Shown here: one piece after another, positions 7,297-16,690 of the stretch | Position numbering within the stretch: position 1 is the stretch's first letter | Layout: the number at the start of each line of letters is the position of its first letter | Origin: Corallococcus interemptor | Lineage (GTDB): Bacteria > Myxococcota > Myxococcia > Myxococcales > Myxococcaceae | DNA: 64,000 bases | Direction of reading: 5' to 3' | Assembly (NCBI RefSeq): GCF_003668875.1 | Contig: NZ_RAWM01000006.1 | Span: 1-64,000, forward strand | Position numbers and translations under genes: made by a program | Notes under the pieces: generated by a model | The model's input: only the letters and a program-made list of their open reading frames with translations | Databases searched by the model: none | What the model was told of the DNA's origin: nothing

Positions 7297-9786
7297 TCAG
7301 GCCGCTTCCGCGACGGCCGAGCGGGGCAGCGTCACCGTGAAGCAGGTGCCCTTCCCCGGCCCCTCGCTGCTCGCCTGGATGCGGCCCTCGTGGCGCTCCA
7401 CGATTTCGCGGCAGATGGCCAGGCCCAGGCCCAGGCCTCCGGCGTAGTGCTCGGCCGCGTTGCGCGCGCGGAAGAAGGGCGTGAAGAGCTGCGACAGGCT
7501 CTCCGCCGGGATGCCGATGCCCCGGTCCTCCACCTCCACCCGCACCGCGTCCGCCTCCTCGAACACCCGCACGACCACCGGCGTCTCCGGCGGCGAGTAG
7601 CGCAGGGCGTTCTCCACCAGGTTCGTCAGGAGTTGATCCAACCGCTGCTCGTCCCACCGGCCCACCAGCGGTGACGTGGGGAGCTCCAGCGACAGCTGCG
7701 CCGCGCGCTCCGGGCGCGTGACCTGGATGCGCTCCACCACCTCGCGCGCCAGCGCGGCCACGTCCATGGGCGCCACCGTCAGCGTGAAGCGTCCGGACTG
7801 CAGCCGCGACACGTCCAGCATGTCTCCAATCAGCCGCGTCAGCCGGTCCACCTGCCGGTTCAGCCGGGCAATGGTGTCCCGCTGCCGCTCCGGGTTCATC
7901 CCCTGCCCGGCCCCCAGCTGACGGACGAGCAGGTCCAGCGTGGCCTTCAAGGGCGTCAGCGGCGTGCGCAGCTCGTGGCTCGCCATGGACAGGAACTGGT
8001 CCCGGATGGCGATGGCCTCGCGCAGCTCCTTCTGGGTCCGGTCGATGCGCGCCGCCATGTCGTTGAAGCCCAGGGCGAGCTGGGCAATCTCGTCATCGCC
8101 CCGCGCCGGCACGCGCCGCTCCAGTGACGGCGTGCCCAGCACGGCGAAGCCGTCCCGCAGCGTCTCCAGCCGCTGCGCCACGTCCCGCCCCACCCAATGC
8201 GACAGCACGAGCGAGATGGCTCCCGCCAGCAACGCGATGGCCACCACCCACGCGCCCATGCGCGTCACCGGCGCGAACGACTCGCGCAGCCGTGCCGTCA
8301 CCACCACCGTCCACGGCGTGCCCGCCACCTGCGTGTGCGCCACCACCAGCCGGTGCCCCGAGTCGTCGAACGCCTCCGTGAGCCCCTGGGGCCGCGTCAG
8401 CGCGTCCGCCCCCACCAGGTCCAGCGCGGGTGCCCGGGCCAGCACGCTCCCCCGGTCCGTCTCACGCAGGAGGCTGCCATCGCGGCGGTCGAAGATTTCC
8501 ACGTGGTAGTCGGGCGAGGCGAGCGCCGGCTGCAATCCCAGACGCTCCAGGGACAGCGCGCCCACCAGGAAGGTGCGCCGGCCCGCGCCCAGGTCCATGG
8601 GCACGGTGATGACGACGAAGGGCAGGTTCGCGCGGGACAGGAAGGGCCGCGACAGCAGCACCCGGGCGCCGCCCTTCATCGCCTCCTGGAAGTAGGCCCG
8701 GTACGCGAAGTTGCCCTGCACCCGGTTGAAACGCGCGGAGGTCATCAGCGTGTCGCCGGTCTCATCCAGCAGCCAGGCCGCGTCGAACAGCCCGGACGGG
8801 CCCTCCAGCATCGCCAGCCGCTCCCGGATGCCCTCGCGGTTGCCCGCGCGCACCTGGGCGATGAAGGCCGGCCCCTGGCTGTACACCTGCAGCATGGAGC
8901 TGGCCATGGCGGCCGTCTGCTCCAGCCACGCGGACTCCGCGGCCACCGTCTGGCGCGTCTTGCCGTGCAGCTCCGCCTCCAGGGCCTTCTGCGCCAGGTA
9001 CGACGCCACCGCGCCCACGCCCAGGATGGGCAGCACCGACGCCAGCGCCATGCCGCGGAACAGCCGCCAGCGCACCCCCACCAGGACCGGCCACCGGCGC
9101 ACCCCGGCCAGCAGCACGCACACCGCCGTCAGCACGGCGTACACGCTCATCCCCGACCACGAGCGCCGCGACACCACCGCGACCGTCATGTGCAGGAACA
9201 GCAGGGACAGGCCGCCCAGGGCCACCCGGCAGGACAACGGCTCGCGGCGCCACAGCCCCACGGCGAGCAGCGTCCCCAGCAGCAGGAAGAGGCCCCCCAC
9301 CCACCGCACGTAGGGCCCTATCGACGCCAGGGCGAAGCGCACGAAGTCCTGGGGCGCCCAGAGCATCAGCGGCCCGAAGCACAGCGCCACGCAGGCCAGG
9401 AACACCAGCAGCTGCCCCTGGCCCCGGCGCAGGGTGCGCGGCTCCATGACGAGCAGGACCATCAGGAACAGGTAGACGACGGTGCCCGTGAGGCTGACGG
9501 GCAGGATGCAGACCGCCCACCAGTAGACCGCCACCGCGGCCAGCACCAACGCGCGCCCCATCCAGCCCACGAAGGAGGGCCAGGCCGGATACATCAGCGC
9601 GATGAGCATCAGCCCCGCGCCGACGAGGAACAGGCTCCCCAGCAGCCGGACGTGCGGATAGATGTATTGGAAGAGCGTGGAGCCGAATTCATAGGGCACG
9701 AACACCATCGACGTGCCCACCATGAGCCCCACCGCCACCGCGAACCACTCAACGCGCGCCCGCTCCAGGAGTTCCACGGCGCGCAC
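7297..9786 (-). CDS. Multi-pass membrane sensor histidine kinase (copy A)
   Basis: An 829-residue paralogue of the downstream kinase with the same layout: polytopic N-terminus, dCache-like extracellular domain, HAMP, HisKA (SHELRTPLTPLK, His near 605) and HATPase_c. It starts at a GTG. The sensor halves have clearly diverged between the copies, whereas the DNA for the ATPase domain is almost identical (bases 7397-7670 against 4849-5122, about two differences seen by eye). This suggests recent gene conversion of the catalytic part with diversified sensing. It probably heads a transcript that continues into copy B, the AraC regulator and the VOC gene. Confidence 0.88.
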   Translation of the reverse strand: MRAVELLERARVEWFAVAVGLMVGTSMVFVPYEFGSTLFQYIYPHVRLLGSLFLVGAGLMLIALMYPAWPSFVGWMGRALVLAAVAVYWWAVCILPVSLTGTVVYLFLMVLLVMEPRTLRRGQGQLLVFLACVALCFGPLMLWAPQDFVRFALASIGPYVRWVGGLFLLLGTLLAVGLWRREPLSCRVALGGLSLLFLHMTVAVVSRRSWSGMSVYAVLTAVCVLLAGVRRWPVLVGVRWRLFRGMALASVLPILGVGAVASYLAQKALEAELHGKTRQTVAAESAWLEQTAAMASSMLQVYSQGPAFIAQVRAGNREGIRERLAMLEGPSGLFDAAWLLDETGDTLMTSARFNRVQGNFAYRAYFQEAMKGGARVLLSRPFLSRANLPFVVITVPMDLGAGRRTFLVGALSLERLGLQPALASPDYHVEIFDRRDGSLLRETDRGSVLARAPALDLVGADALTRPQGLTEAFDDSGHRLVVAHTQVAGTPWTVVVTARLRESFAPVTRMGAWVVAIALLAGAISLVLSHWVGRDVAQRLETLRDGFAVLGTPSLERRVPARGDDEIAQLALGFNDMAARIDRTQKELREAIAIRDQFLSMASHELRTPLTPLKATLDLLVRQLGAGQGMNPERQRDTIARLNRQVDRLTRLIGDMLDVSRLQSGRFTLTVAPMDVAALAREVVERIQVTRPERAAQLSLELPTSPLVGRWDEQRLDQLLTNLVENALRYSPPETPVVVRVFEEADAVRVEVEDRGIGIPAESLSQLFTPFFRARNAAEHYAGGLGLGLAICREIVERHEGRIQASSEGPGKGTCFTVTLPRSAVAEAA

Positions 9787-9850
9787 CCTGGCACAACCCG
9801 CCCCCAGGTGCTGGGCGCGGGTGACAGGTGAAACAACAATCGTCCAGTGT

Positions 9851-10567
9851 TTAGCGCCTGCGCCAGGCGTCCAGCAGGTGGCTCACCACCGCATCCACCC
9901 CGACATCCCGTGTGACCTGGGTGAAGACGAACGGCCCCTCTCCCCGCATCTTCCGGGCGTCCCGCTCCATCACGCCCAGGTCCGCACCCACGTGCGGTGC
10001 GAGGTCTGTCTTGTTGATGATCAAAAGGTCCGACTGCGTAATACCGGGCCCGCCCTTGCGAGGCACCTTGTCGCCGCCCGCCACGTCGATGACGTAGACC
10101 GTGTAATCCGCGAGTTCCCGGCTGTACTGCGCGGCGAGGTTGTCACCGCCGCTCTCCACGATGAGCAGCTCCGGGTGCAGCTCCTCCATCAACTGCTCCA
10201 GCGCGAGCAGGTTGTGGCTGATGTCCTCGCGGATGGCCGCGTGGGGGCAGCCGCCCGTCTCCACCGCCTTGATGCGCTCCGGGGACAGGGCCTGGTTGCG
10301 CACCAGGAACTCCGCGTCCTCCTGGGTGAAGATGTCGTTGGTCACCACGCCCAGGCGGTGCGTGTCGCGCAGCTTCTTGCACAGGGCCAGCACCAGCGCC
10401 GTCTTGCCGCTGCCCACCGGGCCGCCAATGCCAATGGTGAAGGCCCGCTGCGAGTAGTCGCGCCGGTGCGGCTTGTCGCGCGCGTCGAAGTGGCCCGGGT
10501 GGTCCCAGTCCTCGTGCGTGTGCTCGTGCCCGTCCTGCCCATGGCCGCGGTGGTCGTCGTCGTGCAT
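9851..10567 (-). CDS. ureG: Urease accessory GTPase UreG
   Basis: UreG is the SIMIBI-class GTPase that drives nickel delivery into apo-urease within the UreD-UreF-UreG complex. The 238-residue protein has the P-loop GPVGSGKT (residues 49-56), the metal-binding CPH motif in [18 protein letters not shown] and the guanine-specificity motif NKTDLAP. The first 34 residues are unusually rich in His and Asp (nine His), a nickel-storage type extension that is longer than in many UreG proteins and may compensate for the lack of a ureE gene here. It is the last gene of the cluster, 26 bp after ureF. Confidence 0.97.
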   Translation of the reverse strand: MHDDDHRGHGQDGHEHTHEDWDHPGHFDARDKPHRRDYSQRAFTIGIGGPVGSGKTALVLALCKKLRDTHRLGVVTNDIFTQEDAEFLVRNQALSPERIKAVETGGCPHAAIREDISHNLLALEQLMEELHPELLIVESGGDNLAAQYSRELADYTVYVIDVAGGDKVPRKGGPGITQSDLLIINKTDLAPHVGADLGVMERDARKMRGEGPFVFTQVTRDVGVDAVVSHLLDAWRRR

Positions 10568-10593
10568 GTCGCGCTTCCTTTTCGTGTCTGGAT

Positions 10594-11256
10594 TCAGGAC
10601 AGGAACAGCCGGGAGTACAGCCGGTCATGCGTGGCGCCCACCAGGTCCCACAGCGGCGCGGGCTGGGCCAGGTCGTCCACGCTCAATGCCTTGCATTGCT
10701 CCAGGACGGCCTCCAGCAGCGGCGTGGCCGCGTGCTGCACCTGGTGGGACTCATGCGTGCCGATGACGCCCATGCGCACGCCCGCGGACAGGGCGCCGCG
10801 CAGGGTGAGCGACAGGAAGAGGCGCAAGGCGTCCTCGTGCTCCACCTCCAGCGCGCGCAGCACCGCGCCGGACACGGGCGCGTGGTGGAACCTCACGCTG
10901 GCGGCCCGGGCGGATTCGCGCACGGGCCCCACGGCCTCCGGGAAGATGCGCGCGCAGGTGTCCAGGAAGGCCCTGCCCTGCGTGCGGCTGGCCCGGTTCG
11001 CGACGTGGTTGGCGAGGAACGCGTCCGCCCTCGCGTCCAGCGCTGGCACGGAGCCGGGCTGGTGCCACGCCGCGCCCACCAGCGGCAGCGCGCCCAGGCC
11101 CGCCTGCCACACCAGCGCCTCCACGAAGCGCCGCACGCCGTCCGCGCCGCGCACCTCACCTGCCTGCACCGCGGCCTCCAGGCCCCCGGAGTGCGCGAAG
11201 CCTCCGGTAGGGAACCCCGAGTCCGCCAGCTGCAACACCCTCCAGCCGGAAGCCAT
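10594..11256 (-). CDS. ureF: Urease accessory protein UreF
   Basis: UreF acts with UreD as the GTPase-gating and fidelity partner of UreG during assembly of the nickel centre. The 220-residue product has the characteristic opening [20 protein letters not shown] and the helical remainder expected for the family. It starts at ATG 11256, 12 bp after the ureC stop, with GAGGGA as ribosome binding site. Its place between ureC and ureG fits the usual gene order once ureE is removed. Confidence 0.95.
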   Translation of the reverse strand: MASGWRVLQLADSGFPTGGFAHSGGLEAAVQAGEVRGADGVRRFVEALVWQAGLGALPLVGAAWHQPGSVPALDARADAFLANHVANRASRTQGRAFLDTCARIFPEAVGPVRESARAASVRFHHAPVSGAVLRALEVEHEDALRLFLSLTLRGALSAGVRMGVIGTHESHQVQHAATPLLEAVLEQCKALSVDDLAQPAPLWDLVGATHDRLYSRLFLS

Positions 11257-11268
11257 GGCGCGTCCCTC

Positions 11269-12984
11269 TCAGAACAGCGAGTAGCGCTGCGCCAGGGGCA
11301 GCCAGGTGGCGGGCTCGCAGCGCAGGAGCTCTCCGTCCGCGCGGACCTCGTAGGTCTCTGGATCCACCGTGATGACCGGCAGCGCGTCGTTGAGGCGCAT
11401 GTCCTTCTTGCCCAGGGCGCGGCAGTCCGCCACCGCGGACAGCCGCTTGGTGAGCCCCAGCCCCTGCACGGTGCCCTCGCGCAGCGCGCGTCCGGAGACA
11501 AAGGTGATGCTCGTGGAGCCCCGCGCCCTTCCGCGCGCGCCGAACATGGGGCGCATGAGGTACGGCTGCGGCGTGGGGATGGACGCGTTCGCGTCGCCCA
11601 TCTGCCCCCACGCGATGAAGCCGCCCTTGAGCACCAGCTCCGGCTTCGCGCCGAAGAAGGCGGGCCGCCACAGCACCAGGTCCGCCAGCTTCCCCACCTC
11701 CACGGAGCCCACCTCGTGGGACAGCCCGTGGGCGATGGCGGGGTTGATGGTGTACTTCGCCACGTAGCGGCGGATGCGCAGGTTGTCGTTGTCCCCCTGC
11801 TCACCGGGGAGCCGCCCGCGCTGCTCGCGCATCTTGTGCGCCGTCTGCCACGTGCGGGTGATGACCTCGCCCACGCGGCCCATGGCCTGGCTGTCGGAGG
11901 CCATCATGCTGATGGCGCCCAGGTCGTGGAGGATGTCCTCCGCGGCGATGGTCTCTCCGCGGATGCGGCTCTCCGCGAAGGCCACGTCCTCCGGAATCTC
12001 GCGGTCCAGGTGGTGACACACCATGAGCATGTCCAGGTGCTCATCCAGCGTGTTCACCGTGTACGGCCGCGTGGGGTTGGTGGAGCTGGGCAGCACGTTG
12101 GGCGCGCCGCACACGCGGATGATGTCCGGCGCGTGGCCGCCGCCCGCCCCCTCCGAGTGGTACGTGTGGATGGTGCGGCCCTTGAACGCCGCCAGCGAGT
12201 CATCCACGTAGCCGGACTCGTTCAGCGTGTCCGTGTGGATGGTGACCTGCACGTCCTCCGCGTCCGCCAGCGTGAGGCACGTGTCGATGGCCGCGGGCGT
12301 GGTGCCCCAGTCCTCGTGCAGCTTGAGCCCGATGGCGCCCGCGCGGACCTGATCCAACAGACCGTCTGGCAGGGACGTATTGCCCTTGCCGGTGAGCCCG
12401 ATGTTCAGGGGAAGCGTGTCCGTGGCCTCCAGCATGCGCGCCAGGTTCCACGCGCCCGGCGTGCAGGTGGTGGCGTTGGTGCCGGTGGCGGGGCCCGTTC
12501 CGCCGCCCACCCAGGTGGTGATGCCGCTGGCGATGGCCTCGTCCGCCTGCTGCGGGCTGATGAAGTGGATGTGCGTATCCAGACCGCCCGCGGTGAGGAT
12601 GAGCCCTTCCCCGGCGATGACCTCCGTGGTGACGCCCACCACCATGCCCGGGGTGACACCCGCCATGACGTCCGGGTTGCCCGCCTTGCCAATGGCGGAG
12701 ATGCGCCCCGCCTTGATGCCCACGTCCGCCTTGAAGATGCCCGTCCAGTCCACCACGAGCGCGTTGGTGATGACGCAGTCGAGCGCGTCCGCGTCGCCCG
12801 TGCCCGCGCGCTGGCCCATGCCCTCGCGCAGCACCTTGCCGCCGCCGAACTTGCACTCGTCGCCGTAGACGGTGGCGTCGCGCTCCACCTGGAGCCACAG
12901 GCCGGTGTCCCCCAGCCGCACCCGGTCTCCCGTGGTGGGACCGAACATGTCCGCGTAGTGGCGGCGGTCCAGCTTGCGGCTCAT
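11269..12984 (-). CDS. ureC: Urease alpha subunit
   Basis: The catalytic subunit that hydrolyses urea to ammonia and carbamate at a di-nickel site. At 571 residues it has full family length. Visible active-site elements are HIHFISPQQ (nickel His pair), KLHEDWG with the Lys that is carbamylated to bridge the nickels, [21 protein letters not shown], and the mobile flap [13 protein letters not shown] carrying the catalytic His. It opens [21 protein letters not shown] as typical for UreC. The start codon overlaps the ureAB stop by four bases (ATGA), so the structural subunits are translationally coupled. Confidence 0.98.
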   Translation of the reverse strand: MSRKLDRRHYADMFGPTTGDRVRLGDTGLWLQVERDATVYGDECKFGGGKVLREGMGQRAGTGDADALDCVITNALVVDWTGIFKADVGIKAGRISAIGKAGNPDVMAGVTPGMVVGVTTEVIAGEGLILTAGGLDTHIHFISPQQADEAIASGITTWVGGGTGPATGTNATTCTPGAWNLARMLEATDTLPLNIGLTGKGNTSLPDGLLDQVRAGAIGLKLHEDWGTTPAAIDTCLTLADAEDVQVTIHTDTLNESGYVDDSLAAFKGRTIHTYHSEGAGGGHAPDIIRVCGAPNVLPSSTNPTRPYTVNTLDEHLDMLMVCHHLDREIPEDVAFAESRIRGETIAAEDILHDLGAISMMASDSQAMGRVGEVITRTWQTAHKMREQRGRLPGEQGDNDNLRIRRYVAKYTINPAIAHGLSHEVGSVEVGKLADLVLWRPAFFGAKPELVLKGGFIAWGQMGDANASIPTPQPYLMRPMFGARGRARGSTSITFVSGRALREGTVQGLGLTKRLSAVADCRALGKKDMRLNDALPVITVDPETYEVRADGELLRCEPATWLPLAQRYSLF

Positions 12985-13757
12985 GAGCGGCCCTCCTCTT
13001 CCTCGTGACCGAAGCCCTGGGCGCGAACTGCTTCCAGCAGACGCTCGCGGCCTTCGTCGGACACCGTGCCGCTGCCCAGCGCGTTGCCGCCGCGCACCAC
13101 CTGTTCGCCCGCGATGGGGACCAGCGACACGGTCTTCACCTCGCCGGGCTCGAAGCGCACCGCAGTGCCCGCGGGGATGTCCAGCCGGTGGCCGTAGGCG
13201 CGCCCCCGGTCGAACACGAGCGCGCGGTTCACTTCCGCGAACGCGTAGTGGCTGCCCACCTGGATGGGCCGGTCGCCCCGGTGCGTGACGCGCAGGGTGA
13301 TGGCCTTACGGCCCGCGTTGAGCTCCACCGAGCCCTCCGCCGCGCGCACCGCGCCAGGAGGCCCCTCCGGCGACGCGGCGGGCACGGTGAAGCGCTCCAG
13401 CGGTGGCACCGGCAGGAAGCTGCCGTAGAGGGCCAGCGACAGGTCCCCGTGCTCCGCCACCACCGGGTGGTGCACCGTGACGAGCTTGGTGCCGTCCGGG
13501 AAGGTGCCCTCCACCTGCACCTCCGCCAGCATCTCCGGCACGCCGTCCATCACCTGCGCGCGCCCCAGGAACCGGCGCCCCAGGTCCATCAACTCCGCCA
13601 CGCTGCGGCCGTCACGGATATACTCCAGCAACTGGGTGGCGATGAGCGCGACGGCTTCCGGGTAGTTGAGACGCAGGCCTCGCGCCAGCCGCTTCTGGGC
13701 GACGACGCCCGCCTGGTGCAGGAGCAGCTTGTCCACGTCACGGGGGGACAGATGCAT
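12981..13757 (-). CDS. ureAB: Fused urease gamma-beta subunit
   Basis: One 258-residue protein joins the gamma subunit (residues 1 to about 100: [42 protein letters not shown]) to the beta subunit (about 130-240: [43 protein letters not shown]). Such fusions are known from Helicobacter and some actinobacteria, while many bacteria keep separate ureA and ureB. A GGGAG sits shortly upstream of the ATG. The linker of about 30 residues is Pro/Ala rich. It is separated from ureD by 293 bp, so this gene may have its own promoter. Confidence 0.95.
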   Translation of the reverse strand: MHLSPRDVDKLLLHQAGVVAQKRLARGLRLNYPEAVALIATQLLEYIRDGRSVAELMDLGRRFLGRAQVMDGVPEMLAEVQVEGTFPDGTKLVTVHHPVVAEHGDLSLALYGSFLPVPPLERFTVPAASPEGPPGAVRAAEGSVELNAGRKAITLRVTHRGDRPIQVGSHYAFAEVNRALVFDRGRAYGHRLDIPAGTAVRFEPGEVKTVSLVPIAGEQVVRGGNALGSGTVSDEGRERLLEAVRAQGFGHEEEEGRS

Positions 13758-13884
13758 GGGTCCGACTCCCTGGGTTCTTCCGGGTGCGGGATGCGCCGAC
13801 CCGCGGGACCCTAGCGCGACGCGTCAGCGTGGGCCAGGATGGAGGCCCCCCGCGCCGTTCTCCCCCTCACGGAGTTCCCACCCG

Positions 13885-14049
13885 ATGCTGAAGCAGCCGG
13901 GCCTGCCCGCGGGCACGGACGCGGGCGTGTGCAGCGCGAACACCGCCGAGTGGAAGACGAACAACCACAAGGACGCGGTCAACCTGACGGCGGAGCACGT
14001 CGACCGGCTGTATTCGCACTACAGCACGTTCGACATCACCCGGTATTGA
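13885..14049 (+). pseudogene. Short coding fragment between ureD and ureAB, unrecognised
   Basis: Fifty-four codons in the opposite direction to the urease genes, ending one base before the ureD stop. Almost every codon ends in G or C, as in the real genes nearby, which argues that this was or is coding sequence. The ending HVDRLYSHYSTFDITRY looks like the C-terminus of a larger enzyme, but I do not recognise the family. The only ribosome-binding-like sequence, GGAG, is about 11 bp before the ATG. It is either a remnant of a gene displaced when the urease cluster formed, or a small protein gene. Confidence 0.4.
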
Positions 14050-14050
14050 G

Positions 14051-14881
14051 TCACACCCGCCGGGCCCACGGGTCGTCACCCAGGAGGCCCGGCAGGAACG
14101 ACAGCCAGTCGCGCGTGGTGCCGAGCAGCGTCTCCAGCGACACGGCCGCCACGCGCAACAGCAGCCCGTCCTCGCCCAGGGGGCTGGCGGAGACCACCTC
14201 CCGGGCGCGCGGCTTCACCGGCAGGCCCGCCACGCGCGCGGCCAATGCCTCACGGGCGTCCTTCAACGCCGGCCCCACCAGCAGCACGGACGCCAGCGCG
14301 TCGAAGCGGCCCAGCCGCTCCGGCAGCGCGCCGTGCGCGGGGTCCAGCACCCAGCGCTCATCCACCAGCGCGCGCTCCTCCCGCGCGACGCGCAGGCGCG
14401 AGGCGTAGTGCAGGAAGGCCCAGCGCTCACCCCGGGCGCTGCGCCCCGCCGTCACCACGTCCGCCAGCACCAGCGACGCACCCGGCGCCAGCGTCACGTC
14501 CAGCGTCTGTGAATAGCGGGCGCCGGTGAAACAGACGGTGGGGTCCGGCACCCACGCCAGGAGCGCGTCCCGGCCCACGCGCGCGCACAGGTCGCTGCGG
14601 CAGCCCGTGGGAGACCGGTAGACACGGTTGGCCCCCTGCGTCGCGAGCAGCGCCGAGGCCCCGTCCGCCACGTCCACCTCCAGCCGCAGGTGGTCGCCGT
14701 CCACCAGGCCACCGCCAAAGGAACTGGTGTAGGCCCACGCCGCGTGGCCGTGGTTGCGCGGGGTGAGCAGCCGCAAGGGGCTGTGCGCCAGCGCGGTGCG
14801 CACCACGGTGCGGGGGCCCGAGCGCTCGAAGGCGAGCCGCGCGGCGCCCGCGCGCTCCGGTCGGAGATGAGCGGGAATCAC
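14051..14881 (-). CDS. ureD: Urease accessory protein UreD (UreH)
   Basis: UreD is the scaffold that binds apo-urease and recruits UreF and UreG for nickel insertion. The 276-residue protein has family features such as HNHGHAAWAY-like sequence near residue 45, FGGGLVDGDHLRLEVDV, LLATQGANRVYRS and ADVVTAGRSARGERW. It starts at a GTG with AAGGGGCGG just upstream. It is the first gene of the cluster, set apart from ureAB by 293 bp that contain an oppositely oriented coding fragment. The divergent neighbour is the secreted protein gene beginning at 15136. Confidence 0.93.
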   Translation of the reverse strand: MIPAHLRPERAGAARLAFERSGPRTVVRTALAHSPLRLLTPRNHGHAAWAYTSSFGGGLVDGDHLRLEVDVADGASALLATQGANRVYRSPTGCRSDLCARVGRDALLAWVPDPTVCFTGARYSQTLDVTLAPGASLVLADVVTAGRSARGERWAFLHYASRLRVAREERALVDERWVLDPAHGALPERLGRFDALASVLLVGPALKDAREALAARVAGLPVKPRAREVVSASPLGEDGLLLRVAAVSLETLLGTTRDWLSFLPGLLGDDPWARRV

Positions 14882-15075
14882 CCGCCCCTTCTAGCACCGG
14901 GGAGCAACCCCGCACGCTCCGGCCCCGCCGGATTCCATGGCGCGGAGGGCCCCCAAACACAAACAACCCCAGACACCCCTCAATCCCTGGTCCGTCGCCG
15001 GGTAGCGCTCCGCGCTACAAAGGCCCCCCGGCTCAGACGGGGCCGTGCGTGGCACACAACCTGCTCTTGGGCGGC

Positions 15076-15110
15076 CCGCCATTCCTGACACCGGATGTCA
15101 GGAATGGCGG
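15076..15110 (+). promoter_or_regulatory. Perfect 15-bp stem-loop in the leader of the secreted protein gene
   Basis: Arms CCGCCATTCCTGACA and TGTCAGGAATGGCGG are perfectly complementary around a five-base loop. The hairpin ends 25 bp before the ATG at 15136 and is followed by CCCTCTTCCCAAGGGA, which contains the ribosome binding site. There is no T-run, so a classical terminator is unlikely; an mRNA-stabilising or translation-controlling leader structure, or a protein-binding palindrome, fits better. The paralogous gene downstream has a comparable hairpin at the same distance. Confidence 0.7.
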
Positions 15111-15135
15111 AACCCTCTTCCCAAGGGACTGCACC

Positions 15136-16467
15136 ATGTTCCGTCGTTCGCTTCGCGCCCTGACCCTCTCTTCCTTCGCCATGGGCGGCCTGCTGATGGC
15201 CGCCCCCGCCCACGCCGACGAACCGCGTGAAGCCCCCGCCACCATCCTCGACGTGTCCCTGGTGGACGGCGAGCTGACCGCGCGCATCCTCTGGGCCCAG
15301 GATGCGAAGTCCCTGCCCGGAGAGGTGGAGGTCGTGTCCCATGACGGCCAGGACACGCTCACCGCGGGCGAGCGGGTGACGCCGAAGGCCGGCGAGGTCT
15401 CCGAGGTGACGCTGTACGGCGCGGTGAAGGAGCCGTGGGAGACGGGCTGGGCCCAGCGGCTCGCCGTGCTCGGCGCGAAGGGCCAGGAGCTCACCCACCA
15501 GCCCTATGACGTCAGCCTGGACTGCGAGGACGAGAAGACCTGCGCGCTGAAGGCCACCGCGGGCGTCTCCGCCAGCCGCGAGGTCCTGCACGTGAGCCGT
15601 GCCCTGAAGGACACGCTCGACACCATCGAGAAGGACCTGGGGGCCAAGGAGTTCGACCTGGTGCGCGAGGTGGCCCGGCGCGACCCCACGCTGTACGGCG
15701 AGGCCCTGAGCTACGCCCACGGCCTGAGCAAGCTGGGCCCCGTGGGCCCCGCCGAGGGCTGCCGGTGCACCTGGCAGGCGTCCTCGACGCGCAGCAACAC
15801 CTCGGGGACGAGCCTGGGCGCGGCGCACAACCTGTACGCGGGCCCCCTGGCCCCCAACCGCCGCTCGAACGCGCGCCTGACCACGCAGGGCACCAGCCGG
15901 ATCAACCTGACCCTGAACTGCACGTCGCTGGCGTCAATCCACTTCCAGCAGGTGGGCATCAAGCAGTCCGGCGGACTGGTGAAGCCCGTGCTCATGCCCC
16001 AGCCCGTCTACAGCATGTGCGCCGGGACGTGCAGCGGCCGGTTCAACCACTTCGGACGCATCATCGGCAACGCGAGCGCGAACAGCACCACCATGCTCCT
16101 CAACGGCACCGCCACGGAGCAGATCAAGTACCACCTGGGCAATTCCCTGAGCCCGCTGCTGAACCAGACCGTCCACGCGCCCGCCAACAGCGGCTTCGAC
16201 GTGTCCACCATCGCGAACAACACGAGCAGCGGCTCCGGCTTCGTCCAGACCTCCGGTGAGGCCTTCTACACCTACAACGGTGACCCCTCCCTGGGCCTGC
16301 CGTTCGGCCAGGCGCAGGCTGCCTACGCCATGGCCATCCGGGGCTACGCCGTGTGCCCGGGTGGAGGCCTGAACCCCTCGGGCACCGTTTCGGACTTCGC
16401 CACCACCATGAACAACCAGTCCAGCCTGGACCAGAACATCCGGGACTTCTTCCTCTACGGCCTGTAG
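15136..16467 (+). CDS. Secreted protein of unknown function (paralogue 1)
   Basis: A 443-residue protein with a Sec signal peptide (FRRSLRALTLSS, then a hydrophobic stretch, cleavage after APAHA). I do not recognise a family. The N-terminal 150 residues share blocks with the next gene: LDVSLVDGELTARILW, TPKAGEVSEVTLYGA, KEPWETGWAQRL and QPYDVSLDC. The middle has a CRCTW motif and the C-terminal half is rich in Ser, Thr, Asn and Gly with paired Cys (SMCAGTCSGRF), as in exported beta-rich proteins. AAGGGA precedes the ATG by seven bases. The shared blocks, signal peptide and Cys pairs suggest a small lineage-specific secreted family. Confidence 0.75.
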   Translation: MFRRSLRALTLSSFAMGGLLMAAPAHADEPREAPATILDVSLVDGELTARILWAQDAKSLPGEVEVVSHDGQDTLTAGERVTPKAGEVSEVTLYGAVKEPWETGWAQRLAVLGAKGQELTHQPYDVSLDCEDEKTCALKATAGVSASREVLHVSRALKDTLDTIEKDLGAKEFDLVREVARRDPTLYGEALSYAHGLSKLGPVGPAEGCRCTWQASSTRSNTSGTSLGAAHNLYAGPLAPNRRSNARLTTQGTSRINLTLNCTSLASIHFQQVGIKQSGGLVKPVLMPQPVYSMCAGTCSGRFNHFGRIIGNASANSTTMLLNGTATEQIKYHLGNSLSPLLNQTVHAPANSGFDVSTIANNTSSGSGFVQTSGEAFYTYNGDPSLGLPFGQAQAAYAMAIRGYAVCPGGGLNPSGTVSDFATTMNNQSSLDQNIRDFFLYGL

Positions 16468-16490
16468 CCCGCCGCGCTACACCCGGCGGG
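16468..16490 (+). terminator. Hairpin directly after the stop of the first secreted protein gene
   Basis: CCCGCCG and CGGCGGG pair around a nine-base loop, starting at the base after the stop codon. There is no T-tract, so it may act as a weak terminator or as protection for the 3' end of the mRNA. Confidence 0.4.
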
Positions 16491-16534
16491 GTTCGCGTAA
16501 CGCGAAGGGATACAGCCTCCGCGCAAGCGACGAT

Positions 16535-16572
16535 TCCGGAGATATCTTGGAAAGCCACGCTTTCCCTCCGGA
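16535..16572 (+). other. Two-part stem-loop between the secreted paralogues
   Basis: An outer pair TCCGGAG (16535-16541) with CTCCGGA (16566-16572) encloses an inner pair GGAAAG/CTTTCC around CCACG, with a seven-base bulge ATATCTT on one side. It lies 120 bp before the second gene. Its role is unknown; it could be a processing or regulatory structure of the intergenic transcript. Confidence 0.45.
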
Positions 16573-16632
16573 AACCCGCAGCAATGTCAGACATGGCGCA
16601 ATCCCTGGCACGGGACCTGCTCTGAAGGCACA

Positions 16633-16663
16633 CCGCCCTCCGGCCCCACGCGCCGGAGGGCGG
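16633..16663 (+). promoter_or_regulatory. 11-bp stem-loop in the leader of the second secreted paralogue
   Basis: CCGCCCTCCGG and CCGGAGGGCGG pair around a nine-base loop, ending 27 bp before the ATG at 16691. It is followed by CCCCATTCCTTCGCAAGGGA, where CCTT can also pair with the AAGG of the ribosome binding site. The placement matches the hairpin of the first paralogue although the stem sequence differs. Confidence 0.6.
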
Positions 16664-16690
16664 ACCCCATTCCTTCGCAAGGGATTGCCC

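Noticed and set aside
8197-9831. 544-residue plus-strand frame opposite the sensor kinase
   Set aside because: Low-complexity composition and complete overlap with a well-supported kinase gene on the other strand.
14882-15075. Possible small gene between ureD and the secreted protein
   Set aside because: Frames there show no ribosome binding site or motif; the stretch is better read as a shared promoter region.
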